From assembly GCA_015501585.1 (NCBI GenBank), contig JADNRY010000005.1, positions 1-64,000 of the forward strand: a stretch of DNA of 64,000 bases, given 5' to 3'. Shown in pieces: positions 45,312-56,870 of the stretch. Source of the stretch: Rhodocollybia butyracea. Its lineage: Eukaryota > Basidiomycota > Agaricomycetes > Agaricales > Omphalotaceae. Position 1 is the stretch's first letter. Each line of letters begins with the position of its first letter. The notes beneath the pieces are model-generated. The model was given only the letters and a program-made list of their open reading frames with translations. It was not told the DNA's origin and did not search any database. The position numbers and the translations under genes are program-made.

Positions 45312-46632
45312 TTACCGCTTCCTAACGGCTTTCCTTCGCTGGCCTCCGGCTTTTGTAGTGGGCTTTCTCTTATTAGCTATCACGCCCTCTTGAGGCGTAG
45401 CCGTGCCACTACCGGTATGCTCAGAGCTCGTCGTCGAAGTATCGTATCCATCATCCATCGACTCCTCCACAGGTTGTGCGTCAGCTTTTCCGTACTTGTT
45501 CAATGCAGAGTGATACATAGAAAGGACAAGCGCAATAAACCAAGTTCTGCCAATTCTTGGAGAAACGACAGTGGAAGAGTCCACAGGATGCATATTGCCA
45601 TCAGCCTCGAGCTGAATAGAAAGTTGGTGATTCGTTAGAAAAAGAAAGAACAGAACAGCTTACGATATAGACAGCATCGCCAGAGACGACCATCTCAATA
45701 CTCTTGCTTCCAATCGGGTATCCGTCCTCATCGTACCGTTGGCGGCCACCAAGGTTTACCTTGACCTAAAACATCATTCAGAAAGTCTAGTCAACCGTTA
45801 AGCGAAGCACCATTACCTTTCTCTGCCCCTCGACAGGGATCATTTTGGGGCCCCATGCGGCCGAACGTGCCTCTCGTATGACTTCCTCTATCCTTTTCAA
45901 GTCGCGTTGATAATTAAAACGTTGGATAAAGTATTGCACCGAAGATGATAGAATAATTAGGAAGACCAAAACAAACTATGAATGTCAGTTTCGCAATCCA
46001 TATATGGACTATTTAATGAACTTACAGTAAGTCCAGGCCTGAATCGAGAATAGTAATATCCGGTCCCGCGCCACTTTGGTACGCCATTCTTATAGAAAAA
46101 ATCATATCTGAAGCATTGATAGTTTAGAGAGCGGCAGGAGCTGTCCAAATAATGCCTATCAACCTTGTTCTACTAGCCGCGTTTCTCAAAATTGCCGATA
46201 CAACACCCAGTCTAGCGAAGCGTTCAGCTATCTTCTTGTTTCCAGGATTTTTGTCCGGGCTATAGCGCATCGAAAAGTGGGTAAGTATCTTTAACTGCAC
46301 CTGAACTAGGGGAAACATACTGCAATTGCATACTGAGTTTTCTGTAAGCTTTGGCGATTTCTGAGGTCGTGGCAGTGGAAGGAACATCGAGCCAGCTGTA
46401 GAAGGTGGTTCCCTTGCCTTCAGAGGTCTCGATAGCAGAAACTAAATCGAATATTTCATAATCCTCCTACGGTAGCTTTAGCGAATTTGGTAGATGATCC
46501 AAAGGATCAGTGTACCTTATCCCAACTGAAATGAAAAATTTGGTGAAAGATGCAGACAGGGGACAGAACCACTCACGCGAGTACCATCATCACCAGAGAT
46601 AGAATAAATAGAAAGAAAAAAGAGGCCCTCAT
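45312..46632 (-). CDS. ERJ5: ER membrane J-domain protein (ERJ5/DNAJC1-like)
   Basis: Hsp70 co-chaperone anchored in the ER. A signal peptide ([19 protein letters not shown]) is followed by [16 protein letters not shown], then a J-domain: [40 protein letters not shown] with the essential HPD. A later exon carries [20 protein letters not shown], a transmembrane segment. The cytosolic tail contains the basic region [20 protein letters not shown] and ends in Lys/Arg-rich [10 protein letters not shown]. The residues WDK come from a 10-nt micro-exon (46516-46525), supported by frame and by the family pattern W-x-K/E-x-D-x-E-I-F. About 350 residues, eight introns. Start codon at 46632, stop at 45312. 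The ERJ5 label is based on layout. Confidence 0.87.
46516..46525 (-). other. 10-nt micro-exon of the ERJ5-like gene
   Basis: TTGGGATAAG on the minus strand is flanked by 'tttcag' and 'gtacac'. It joins ...VLA to EDYEIF and supplies WDK. Skipping it would change the frame. Confidence 0.7.
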
Positions 46633-47822
46633 GGCAGTTACGAACTAGAAAACGAGAATTGCTGGCATTCAATAGCGCCCGTTGATCACATGCAAGTTAG
46701 CGCCCACTACGACCACAGCCAGGGGCCAAGAGATGGTGAGGCAAACTGAGGCATTTGGTGAACAAGAAGGGCGTTTCTTTGACTGGTGCTATGGTTGAAT
46801 ATGGTCCTTGGGGTATCATATAGGTTGCTCGGCGATCGAACTACGGCCACTTTGGACATTTATCATTGCAAGGAGTTTTGAAAGAGCGAAGTTTATAGCC
46901 TTATACGGTTCAAATGCTACTCGAGAATCCAAATTTAGAAAAAATAGCAAACTTGGCCGCTCGATCCAGAACTAGGAAACGAAGAACAATCATCGTGAAT
47001 TTGTAGTACATATTGATATTTGTAGCGGTTGCAAATGGTAATGAATCATCACTACATAAGTTATCAAGTTTCAGGTCAAAGTCCTCTTCAAGTCGTCTTC
47101 AAGTTATCTGGATGGCAATATTTTTTGCCTTTACTCGCGGTCACTGGAACAATTCTGTGTTCCGAGTCTTTGGCCCATGGTAGATCACGCAAAGATTGAT
47201 ATATCTTTCGTAGGTAAAAATAGCAGATGATTATGTTAATCGCCAGATGTGCGAAGAATGCACAAGACATGAAATACTAGGTCTGTAAAGTCGGGAAGAA
47301 GCTGCATAGAGTAAGTGAAGATGTATGTATACAATATGAATTCATGTGAAAGAGCCCAGAAGACGAAAGAAAACAGATGGAGATGAACAGAACAACATGT
47401 CCGTACACGCGAAGTAAAAAAAAATCTAGTCCAGATGAATATGGAGAAAACATGCAAGATTAAACACATGGCTCGTATACTTTAATTGGGTAGACTTCAG
47501 CAACTAAGGCTGAAAAAGTGGAGATAGTTAGGCAAAGTCCCAGGCGCTTTAATGCTGCAGAACAAGAGTTAAATGGAGGCAGATATGAGTGATGGATTCC
47601 ACGTAACGATTGAAATATGTGGTATGAATAGAAGGAACGTGCGTGAAAGAGTGACAGTATGGTTTGCAAGAAAGAAAGAAAAAAGACCACCTCGGGAAGC
47701 AGCTGGAGGCATGAAGAGTCGTTCAAAAACAGTACGAAAAGTCGGTTTATAACGATAGAAAAAAGTGCAAACAAGACGAAACCTTGGTAAAGGTACGCAA
47801 ATGTATCAAGAGCATCCAGATA
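46633..47822. other. 1.2-kb intergenic stretch
   Basis: Holds the ERJ5-like promoter and the 3' region of the next minus-strand gene. Minus frames near 47236-47774 are hydrophobic read-through of AT-rich sequence with no family pattern. No repeat or RNA gene is seen. Confidence 0.5.
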
Positions 47823-50239
47823 TTATGAAAATGTGCTTTGTCTCCTCGAAGGAGTGTGCCTGGTGACTGTGCCCCCTCCATAAGAAGAACTCCTTGGCAT
47901 CGATGTCGGTATTCCACCATTTAAAGTGGGCGGCGCTGTCCAAGGACTGGGTAGTGTCTGTTGTGACTGAACGGGGTTCGTAGATCGTCCATGAGGTAGA
48001 TGGCTGGTAGATGATGAGCGGGGAGATGAAGAAGAAAGGGTGGATAGCCTTCTGGCGTTATCGTCACTTATTCTCCTCTGGTGTGTTCGATGAGGGGAAG
48101 ACGATGGCGATGGCGACAAAGTGGTTGGCTCTCGGGGTGACGAGCCTTGCCGACTATGAACAGAGTTTCTATTCACCGACTCGGCGCTACTATCGCTAGG
48201 CATTCGCTGCCGTGAAGAGCTTCTGGGGGAGAGGGACTGGCGCCGTGAGTAGTTATTGACCATGAACGGAGCTGTCGGCGGAAGGAGAGGTAAGTCCAGA
48301 GGGTATGCAGATTGGTAAGGATAAAACTGGGGAATTGGAGGGACGGGTGGAATAAAAAACGCAGCAGATTGCGGTCTACCACTTCGTACATCCTCAGACG
48401 ATGAGTGAATAGAAGAAGGTCTGGAATACTGGCCACCACTAGCAATGCTGGGAGACCTCGAGTCGGCTGGGGAGTGATCACGAGGATATGGTTCTGAAAG
48501 CATCCTTCCAAGGCTAGGTGGCGTTTCAGATCCTCGAGAGAGCCTTTTGGATGCCGCGGGATTACGTTCTGATTCTCGCAAAGAGGAAGAAGAAGCACGC
48601 ATCCCCATCCTCGAGGACTCTGCACGTTGCCTCGCAGCGACTACCTCTTCTGCATACTGCTTTCGTTTCCTCTCTTCCTCCATAGCTCGCCTCTCCTTCT
48701 CCCAAGCATGTCTCTCTTGCTCCCACTTGCGTCTCTCTTGCTCTCTCTGTTTCCTCTCCTCATCTATCCGAGCGCGTTCCACTTCAAACTGGCGCCTCTC
48801 TTTTTGCTCTCGCAAGAAACGAGCCTTTTCTTCCCGCTGTTTCTTAACCCGCATAACGTATCCAATAGGTATATTTTCGTCTTTTTCCTCTTCGATGAAC
48901 CTCACTCCACGTTTGATTGTACCGTTACTCAAGGCTGGTGAAAGAACTGGCGTAGAAGACACTGGAGACACCGGGGAAGAATCCTTGAGAGGTGCTTGGT
49001 CCTTCTGGCGGCCGTCAGAAGAGGTGGAAGCGCTTAAAGTCGAAGCTTGGTTCCGAAGTGGAGAGGGAGCCAAAAGTTGGGGCGATGGAATCGACCTGGT
49101 GTGGGAAGCAGAAGCTGAAAACATCATTAAGTCACTATGGGCTTTCAATGGTAATGTTACCACTTACAAGACATGTGTGACGAAGAACTGGATGATGAAG
49201 ATGGAATGTCAGACATTGAAGCTGAACGTGAGGGAACCTGCAAGTCAACCGCTGGCTGAAGCGGCATACGATCGCCGTAAATGTCAGCCTCGGCTTCGAT
49301 GGCTTCCGAAAACTCGAGAGCAGCTAGGGCAAAGCCAGGGGTGTTTGAGATGCGTTGGCAGGTGATTTTGCCATCTACGGCAGACCACACTGAAGATCTG
49401 TCCTCGAAAGGTGGACGGGCAATCCAACTACGCAGTCCGATGCTGAACGACGCGGTGCGATCTGGAGTGGATAGGGCTTTGTCGTCAATCATGTCGAGAG
49501 TAGTGGAAGCAATTGGCGGAATGTTCCTTGTACTAAAAGTGATGATGGATTCGGCTTCTGAAGACAGGAGATTTGCGTCCTCGAGTCTTTTAAGTATGCG
49601 GCTTTTAAGGACGGTGGAAGCGAGCGAATTTCTGTTCGGCAAAGAGCGTGAACGGTTGCACGAGCGGGGATACAACGGGGCACCGGGCTGGACAACAAAC
49701 GGCGCAGAACAAGGCCGGTCATTAAGACTGTTCTGGGTCAAAGCCTTAAGAACGGATCGGGATTTGGACAATGATACTGGCGTAACGATAGGCTTTTCCA
49801 GAATGGAATTAGTGGGGCGAAAATCATCATCTTCACCATAAGCGTCCGATTCTGAGTCTGAATCTTGTTGGTCATTGGTGCTAATCGGAACTCGAGGACC
49901 GGGCGGGGGATTTAGAAGCAATGGCGGTGGCTGTGGCGTCCATGTCGGGCGATTGTAAGCCTTAGTAGTGCCCGACTTTTTGGCCAGCCAGGGTATCCAT
50001 GTTTTCTTGGTATTTACCAGGCTTATGGGCATCTCCTCAGGAGTCCGCAAGCTCAGCGACACTGAGCCAGCAGACGACGATGATGAATTTGCTGGTTCGC
50101 TGCCACCAGCACTCAGCTGAGGGGTCGACAAACTCGAATCAAAAGTCGCAATGTCCTGTGTCCTGACATTGAGGTCGGTCCTTTTAGGAGGTTTCTCGTT
50201 CTTGTCACGTTTGGAAAAAACCGAAGCAAAACGTCGCAT
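47823..50239 (-). CDS. Low-complexity Ser/Pro-rich protein with charged coiled coil (unknown function)
   Basis: Two large exons joined by one intron near 49120-49170 give about 790 residues. The N-terminus MRRFASVFSKRDKNEKPPKR is basic. A possibly folded patch includes FSIGLRSWIARPPFEDRSSV and ISNTPGFALAALEFSEAIEA. After the splice comes the segment GVRFIEEEKDENIPIGYVMR, then VKKQREEKARFLREQKERRQ, the start of a roughly 90-residue Glu/Arg/Lys coiled coil (EERKQREQERRKWEQERHAW). The C-terminal third is disordered, rich in Ser, Pro and Arg. The short acidic/hydrophobic GVRFIEEE motif before the coil looks conserved-type and may be the functional core. I assign no role. Confidence 0.78.
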
Positions 50240-50397
50240 GTTGGAAGAAAAGAGTCGTCAAAAGGGCATTGCACGTCCTCGTTGTCTAGGACAGAGCTGA
50301 CAGACAGAGTGAAGTGAAGAGAAAGTTGAAGAATTGATCAAACCGCAATGACATGATGGATCTGTGTCACCGGCGGTATAGGAGATACGGCACGAGT

Positions 50398-52654
50398 TCA
50401 ACCGGATACAAGTTTTCTCCACAGTTTCCTGTGTTCAAACTTTTCTACAACGCCATCTATGTAATCTTTTGGAACACCAACCAAGTCTGAGCCTCTTTGC
50501 ACTATAATCTCGTATTCTTTCGCCGCACTTCCAAAAATATCCCGAGGATTATACATCGTGTACTTTTCTCCCGGCCGTCGAGGCGTCATGACACTGCTCG
50601 GTCCCTGAGCCATCGGTCTCCGTTGTGATACTGATTTTTCGGGGCTGTGCTCAGGAGTAAGATCCAGAGGAAAGTAGTTGGCAAACATCTGCTCTTGATC
50701 TTTTCGCCACATAAGACGATTAATATTGAACGCAGACAAACTCACCTTCACCAGGTCTGAGTAGTATTCGCTCACAGAATGCCAGATATCGATCTAGCAG
50801 TTCATCTGTCACACCATCCATCGATCTACATACATAGATACTGCCATGAGCTCACATTTGAACGCAATCAGCAAAGGCTCACATTGACTTTTCTGAATTA
50901 AAGATACGGGAATCTGCATCGGCTGCTTGCTTTACGCTTCCCATATAATCTTCAATGCAAGGTAAAGCGAACGCTGGGTCATTACTGCAGCTCGGTGATC
51001 TAAGTGTACGGTAGGCAATATGAGGACTGAGTTTGAGGGTCACTTACCTCCTCTCTCCGTCCAAACCGTATACCATCTTTAATACCACAATGACAGCAGC
51101 CAATAGACTTACCTCAATCGGTACATTGTCAGATTTGTGCATCTGTGGGCTCTTGGCCTGGAGCTTAGGTACTAGAGACTGGTGTAGAGCAAGGGGTAAA
51201 GACAGTCTCTGCGCCAGCCGTTTGGTCATCGCATAAAGCATGGCTAATGAATCTTTAGTTGATTACCATAAGATTTGACGAGAACCTACGCGTCCCACCC
51301 ATGCCTTGTATGATACGCCACAGTAAAGGAGTAACATTAGCTTCTGGCGTCAATATCATGTATGAATTATAGAGCTGCTTCGCCAGACGGGACGTTAGAG
51401 CATGCAGTGTCAATGGTTTTGGAGCATGCTGGGAACGATGTCGTGTCAATCGCCCGAAAAAAAACATTCAAACAATCTCAATCTCACAGAAGGTGAAAGG
51501 GCTTGAACATTATGTTTGGTCAGATGTAAGACCATATCCTTCGGCAGCAGACGAACGGGATCCAGGTATGGAAGTTCATACAGTTCAATATGTCTGGCCA
51601 GAAAGAAATTAACAAATGAAGACAGTAGGAGGTCAGATCCCACCGAATAAGGTCTCGATACATCACAGGAATACGCAATGTCCACAACGCCACCATTAGT
51701 ACTGCAAGATTGTTTGCCGGTCCTTCATACGCATTATGACCACGTTTGGGTCTTGATTCTTCTCTATTAGAATCATCACCCTCATCCAGCTCGTCATCGT
51801 CATCCTCTGATTCAGAGTTTTCCCGCATAAGCTCAACCAACTCTGGATCCTCATCCTCTACTTCCGTATCCCTTTCTTGCATGTCGTTTCCAGTTTCTCC
51901 CTCTCTCCCCCCTTCATCGCCGAAGTCTTTGTTATTAGGCGGATCATCGTCCTCAGAAGATGACGAAGATGATGGTGAATCTGACGAAAGGGGAGAGTTT
52001 GCCCGTGTTTCCGGTGACTGTGGTCGGGACTTGGAATCAGTACGATTTTTATTCTTTGCCCCTGTGAGTTGGTCCTCGTCTAGATTCGAGCTTGGTTTAA
52101 GATCAAAAAACGGTTCCGACGGGGGAGGGTCAGGTAGTAAGCTCAGGTGAAGGGCCCATAGGTCTCTACAAACCATCTATACTAGCAACCTTACTTTCGT
52201 TTCGCCGAGAAAGAGGTATCAAAGTTACCTACCTCGAATTCTTTTGATAAGTCCCATAGCTTCGTCAAAGCGGCGATTTGTTTCCGTAAGATTAGTTGTT
52301 GGCATTGAAAGTAGAGATAACGGCCTCGAGAGCCATGGTAGACTGCAGAGGTGAGCTAAGAGTTCAGTTTGGAAGTGATAAAACCTACGCTGGGGATTGG
52401 TTCCGCTTTTCCGTTCTTTCTTCTTTCTATTCGACTTTAAATCACGCTTCCTCATCATGTGGTTGCCAACATCCTCCGCTTCATTCGTCTCATTTCGATA
52501 GCTCTGAGCCAATTAGAGGTCAGCGTGCTTGATCCGGCATTGGTGATAAAGGTACCTGTAAGATGTGACCTTCGCTGCATGCAATTAACCCACTTGAAGG
52601 TTCTTTATGCCATTGCTTTGAGCCACAGACAGGACAGCGTCGACGCGAGACCAT
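50398..52654 (-). CDS. RRN7: RNA polymerase I-specific initiation factor RRN7 (TAF1B-like)
   Basis: TFIIB-related subunit of the core factor that loads Pol I at the rDNA promoter. The start MVSRRRCPVCGSKQWHKEPS at 52654 gives a zinc ribbon (CPVCGS, later ACSEGH), followed by a basic stretch (KRDLKSNRKKKERKSGTNPQ). A cyclin-like region includes DLWALHLSLLPDPP, then a very acidic Ser/Asp/Glu insertion (SDSPSSSSSSEDDDP and ESEDDDDELDEGDDS). Then come AVLMVALWTLRIPVMYRDLI, LPYLDPVRLLPKDMVLHLTK, NVTPLLWRIIQGMGGTP and SLLAAVIVVLKMVYGLDGER, and near the end GPSSVMTPRRPGEKYTMY. Length and order agree with fungal Rrn7. About ten introns. Confidence 0.9.
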
Positions 52655-52828
52655 AGATAATATTTAAATAAGCGCTCGAGAGTTTTGAGCGTCTATTAGA
52701 AGAATTGAGGCATCATGCTCCTGATGAAAATACAATGCATATGACAAAATATCGCCATTGTGAAAATCTCCTAAACATGATGAAGTATGTAGTGAAACAG
52801 TAATAGCAACAAGTCCTGAAATAATAAG

Positions 52829-54736
52829 CTAAGATTGACGAGGCCTCATAAAATTGGATGCTGGAGTAACTTTCTGTCTCATGCGCCCGAGAGAAGGCTT
52901 GGACGATGAAGATGTCGCCTGGGCTGATGGGGATGAAGAAGCGGTCTTCCGGTTGTTGATGAGAAACAGCCGCACCAAATCCAATGTAGCGATGGCATCT
53001 TCTAGAGAAGAATGTCCAGTGGATCCTCCGCCTTCTTGGATAGTTGAATTTAGATGCTCTCGCGCTCTAAAGCGAGTTGTTAGTTACTAAACCAAGTAAG
53101 TCTCGATAGACTTACAAATCTCGCAAAGCCCTCCGGTAAGGTGCACCTCGGGGATGCGGATAGAGTAGAACCGTGTCGACACATCGATGGTGGACTAACC
53201 TCAATGTCTTCAAATCATTTTCCAGAGCATGTCCAATTAAAATTGTATCCTTCCCTATTACTGCATTCAGTGACTTTTGTATCGATGACAGCGGCAGCAT
53301 AGCACGTTCCGCGTGCATTTCTGGGGTAATACCAGAAAAACGCGTATTAAAGTCGAGTACCTCTACTCCTTCATCCATTCGTACTAGTTCATCGAATACG
53401 GGATGTCCAGAGCCATCGACTACCGAAACGCGTGCGATCCGCATACCACCAGTAGTGTAGATCATCTCGCAATCTAACGCTGCAACATCAAGGATATCTG
53501 AGGTAGAAGATGAAGACTCGAGTTGCGAAAATGGATGTCTCCGATGCAAAGTTTCTGGTTCGCTTTCGTAGAAAACATGTGGACCACGAACACACCCTCC
53601 GTCAGAGACATCCTTAGAGCAACAGTTGTATGCCCGAATTCTCTCGCCTGACATGCCAAGTCAGTTTGAAAACCGCATGCTGAAACTGGGTTTTACGTTA
53701 CCGTTAGTTACTCGGCTGTAAGGTCTTCCCCAGTGGTGCAGACACTCCTCTCGGCCTGGATCTTGCTCGCCAAGTATGCGAACTACAAACAACCCTCCAC
53801 ATCGTTCACACTTGATGGGCTTGCCGACAACGCTTGGCTCTAATCCACCAGTCTCAGAAGGAATCTCCACAATATATCCCCATTTCTTGAGGACATCCAC
53901 AGTAACTATATGGGGTTCAAGGTGGGTGGCAGTGACGCGTAGCGCAGATATGGATCTGCGAGCTTCTGCACGCGCGGTAAGGTCGCCTTCAGTACCAACC
54001 GAGTCATGGGAGATAGAGGTAGGAGGTGTACGTCGCTTAATGGCAGCAACGGATTGAATCACTGCCTATGAAAAATTTGAACAAGGGACAAAACCAAAGA
54101 GGAGACGTTCCGAACGTTACGGTAAGTAAACTTGTTTGATGTGCTGTAAACCTCTTGCTCCTGTTTTAGAGCATGTTCCGAGGCAAGAGTTGGATGGACA
54201 GCCGAGATTGACTGGTACAAGATGACAAAGTGATCATAGATGGTCTTGAGCATCGCCTAAAAGAAGTTTAGACGAAGGCAATCAAAAGATGAGACTCAAC
54301 GAACTTGGCGCACGGGGATGGCAACAGAGGAAGTGGCCGGTAAAACCTTTAGTATCGGCACTCCGCTAATAGTTGTCTACAGAACATGTGAGTTGGTTGT
54401 ACGTTCGCTCATCAGCCTGAATCCACCTACAGGCGTTGAATCCTGGGCTATACGCCTCTGCGAGTCCAGTTTCTGAAGTTTACGGGGTGGCTCATTTGGC
54501 ATAGAAACTGGACCAGCAGACGCTCGAACAGGTGAAGAATTTACAGCGCGTTTAGCAGGGACTGTCTTTGGCTGTTCTGGCTGTAAAGTCTTTGGTTCAT
54601 GAAACGGAACAGCCAGCGTCGTGGGAAGAGGTAAATCTGAAGGGTCTTTATGGGAAAATATACATGGATTCCGGGTACAAAATGCTTTGTTAGGGCATAA
54701 AATGTTGGAAAACAGATTCACCGTCGAAGGAAACAT
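52829..54736 (-). CDS. REX3: RNA exonuclease 3 (DEDDh 3'-5' exoribonuclease)
   Basis: Exonuclease trimming small stable RNAs such as the MRP RNA. The start MFPSTVNLFSNILCPNKAFC at 54736 opens a CCCH-type zinc finger (CPNKAFCTRNPCIFSH). A middle region is rich in Ser/Pro. A second Cys-rich module has IKCERCGGLFVV, CLHHWGRP and YNCCSKDVSDGGCVRGPHVF. The exonuclease domain has all four motifs: ALDCEMIYT (two acids), FSGITPEMHAE, LIGHALENDLKTLRLVH (Asp), and GGGSTGHSSLEDAIATLDLV (His and Asp). About 560 residues; eight introns. It starts only 58 bases from the divergent ceramide synthase start. The last exon ends NFMRPRQS. Confidence 0.92.
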
Positions 54737-54794
54737 CAATCAGAAATAGACGCCCGCAATTACGGCAGCAATTAACTTTTAATTTGTCCCCTTC
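54737..54794. promoter_or_regulatory. 58-bp divergent promoter between REX3 and ceramide synthase copy 1
   Basis: Only 58 bases separate outward-facing ATGs, the shortest such gap in the window. It holds an AT-rich block ('attaacttttaatttg') and no clear TATA box. Confidence 0.6.
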
Positions 54795-56506
54795 ATGATG
54801 GCTAGTCGAAAATCCAATGCGGTGTTCGCTCTCGTAGAGTGCGTCACTTGATTATTTTACTCTATTTCTAATACTGAAAACTAACATCAGGGAAGATCCA
54901 ACTCACCACCTTGCAGGTCCTTTCTTGCCACAAACGTTAGACTTTCTTCTTTATCATCGCGTAGTTATTTGAAGCTTGCAACTAGTCCTATAGGCTCCCT
55001 GACCCCATTGAGAGGAAATTCTCCCGTAAGGCGTCCTCCGCCGCGGCATGTAAGCCCATACATCAGTTGGGCTGTCAAACCAGGTCAAAATTACCGATTT
55101 AACCCATTTGTATCTCATACATCTGTTTAAAGAGGCCGCATTGAAGGTGCTACTGGTTCCATTAATTCTTTATCTCAACTGGGAGCTCGTTTCGCCCCTT
55201 CTTGCCCAGTTTATACCTAAAGGCAACTCTTACTTTAGCCACGACCTACCCAACCCGTTCGCCCAGTTCTTCCTTCTTTCACACCGTGTTCCTTCTTCGA
55301 GCAACAGTGACCCACGATACCAAAAAGGCTGGTCTGACCTGCTCTTCATCGCATACCATGTCGTTTTCTGGTCTTTGGTTCGTGAAAGCCTCACGATCTA
55401 CGTGTTCAGGCCCATTGCCCGTTCTTACAATATCAGAAAGGAACAAAAGCTCGACCGTTTCGCAGAGCAAGGTTATGCTGTAGTATACATGGCGGTAATG
55501 GGAGCTTGGGGTTTCGTGCGTTATGCCTCCATTCTTTGCACTCACAACCTCACTCTTCAATTACAGCGAATCATGGGCCAGCTTCCGACTTGGTGGTACC
55601 ATACTGAAGCCTTTTGGATAGATTACCCACACTGGGACATGAAACCTGAACTCAAACGATACTATCTTATGCAAATGGCATATTGGATCCAACAACAGTT
55701 AGTTCTTGTTCTTGGTTTGGAGAAACCACGTAAGGACTACTATGAACTAGTGGCTCACCATTTTGTCACTATTTGGCTAGTCGGGTATAGTTGTCTAGTA
55801 ATCTTTACCATCTGTTCTCATTTCGTCCTTGTAGCTGGAGTTATCTCATCAACCTCACGCTCATTGGCAATGCTGTGTATATGAGTATGGACATTCCGGA
55901 TTCATGGCTGGCCGTAAGTGTCTATCTTAGGTATTTTTACAAACTTCTCATCCTTATCTCTAGTTTGCCAAAGTGCTTAATTATATGCGTGCTGAACGTG
56001 CGAAAATAGTTGCTTTTGCTGTTCTTCTTGTTGCTTGGACGTGAGTTGCCACTAGTGCTATCACAATATATACATCGCTAATCGTTTCGCCCAGGTACTT
56101 TCGCCACATCCTCAACTTTTATATCCTCTACTCTGTCTGGTTCGAGTATGACTTGATACCGTGAGTCTATGACCGTACAATACACGAGTATCACGTTGAG
56201 TTTTTTATGTATAGCGAGTCCTCGCGAGAATGGATATGGGCAAACGGCACCTATCTCAACTGGTGGATGAAGTATCAAGTTTTCATACCCATTCTACTTC
56301 TTCAATTCTTGAATATATTTTGGTACTTCTTGATTTGGCGTATCGCTATCAGGTAAGGGATCCAACTTTTTTCGACCATAAACAACTTAATTCCTCGTCT
56401 TTCCAGGGGACTTCTCACCAGTTCTGTCCAAGACGAACGTTCCGATGACGAAGACGACGGAGAGGACGAGGACACACCTAATTCCCGAACCAAAAAAGAG
56501 GACTGA
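54795..56506 (+). CDS. LAG1: Ceramide synthase (LAG1/LAC1, TLC domain), copy 1
   Basis: ER membrane acyltransferase joining acyl-CoA to a sphingoid base. The N-terminus is rebuilt as MMASRKSNAVFALVE, EDPTHHLAGPFLPQT, PIGSLTPLRGNSPVRRPPPR and HVSPYISWAVKP; introns of about 50 bases with donors gtgcgt, gttaga and gtcaaa all keep frame. TLC domain: LKVLLVPLILYLNWELVSPL, FIAYHVVFWSLVRESLTIYV, DRFAEQGYAVVYMAVMGAWG and WWYHTEAFWIDYPHWDMKPE. The Lag motif HHFVTIWLVGWSYLINLTLI plus NAVYMSMDIPDSWLA contains the two catalytic His and the Asp pair. The tail is acidic (DDEDDGEDEDTPNS). About 420 residues. A second copy lies 2.5 kb downstream on the same strand. Confidence 0.93.
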
Positions 56507-56870
56507 CACAGTCTAGCCTACGAGAATGATTTATATATATCATTGTATCTGACATACCCTTTTGATTCGTGTTTTGACCAACTCGAAGGGTGAAACTAGC
56601 GAGATGAACCTCAAAAAAGAACAGCAGATACGTGCATAGTGCCTTTGCACACCAGTGCTCTGCCTGGGATGAGCACTCGTATCCAGATACAACACAGGCC
56701 ACAAGATCAGCATTCTTGGAATAAGGTAGTAGACTACAGAGGAGCACACTGAGGTGTTGGAATCCACAAACTGAGCAAAGTATTGGACTATGACCAGACC
56801 CAATGGACATGCGAAACAAAGTTGGAAGTGCTATACGCTCGTACATAACAGTATATGCTGAACTATCCTA
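56507..56870. other. Convergent 3' region between ceramide synthase copy 1 and the GH32 gene
   Basis: About 360 bases in which both genes end. Minus frames of 87-122 codons here are in the 3' untranslated region and show no family features. Confidence 0.55.

Noticed and set aside
47460..47774. Minus frame with Phe/Leu-rich translation
   Set aside because: Typical translation of an AT-rich 3' region; not continuous with the neighbouring gene.
48547..49365. Plus frame of 272 codons
   Set aside because: Exact antisense of the Glu/Arg coiled coil and Ser-rich gene on the minus strand, giving a Ser/Phe-rich shadow.
51746..52150. Plus Ser-rich frame of 134 codons
   Set aside because: Antisense of the acidic insertion of RRN7.
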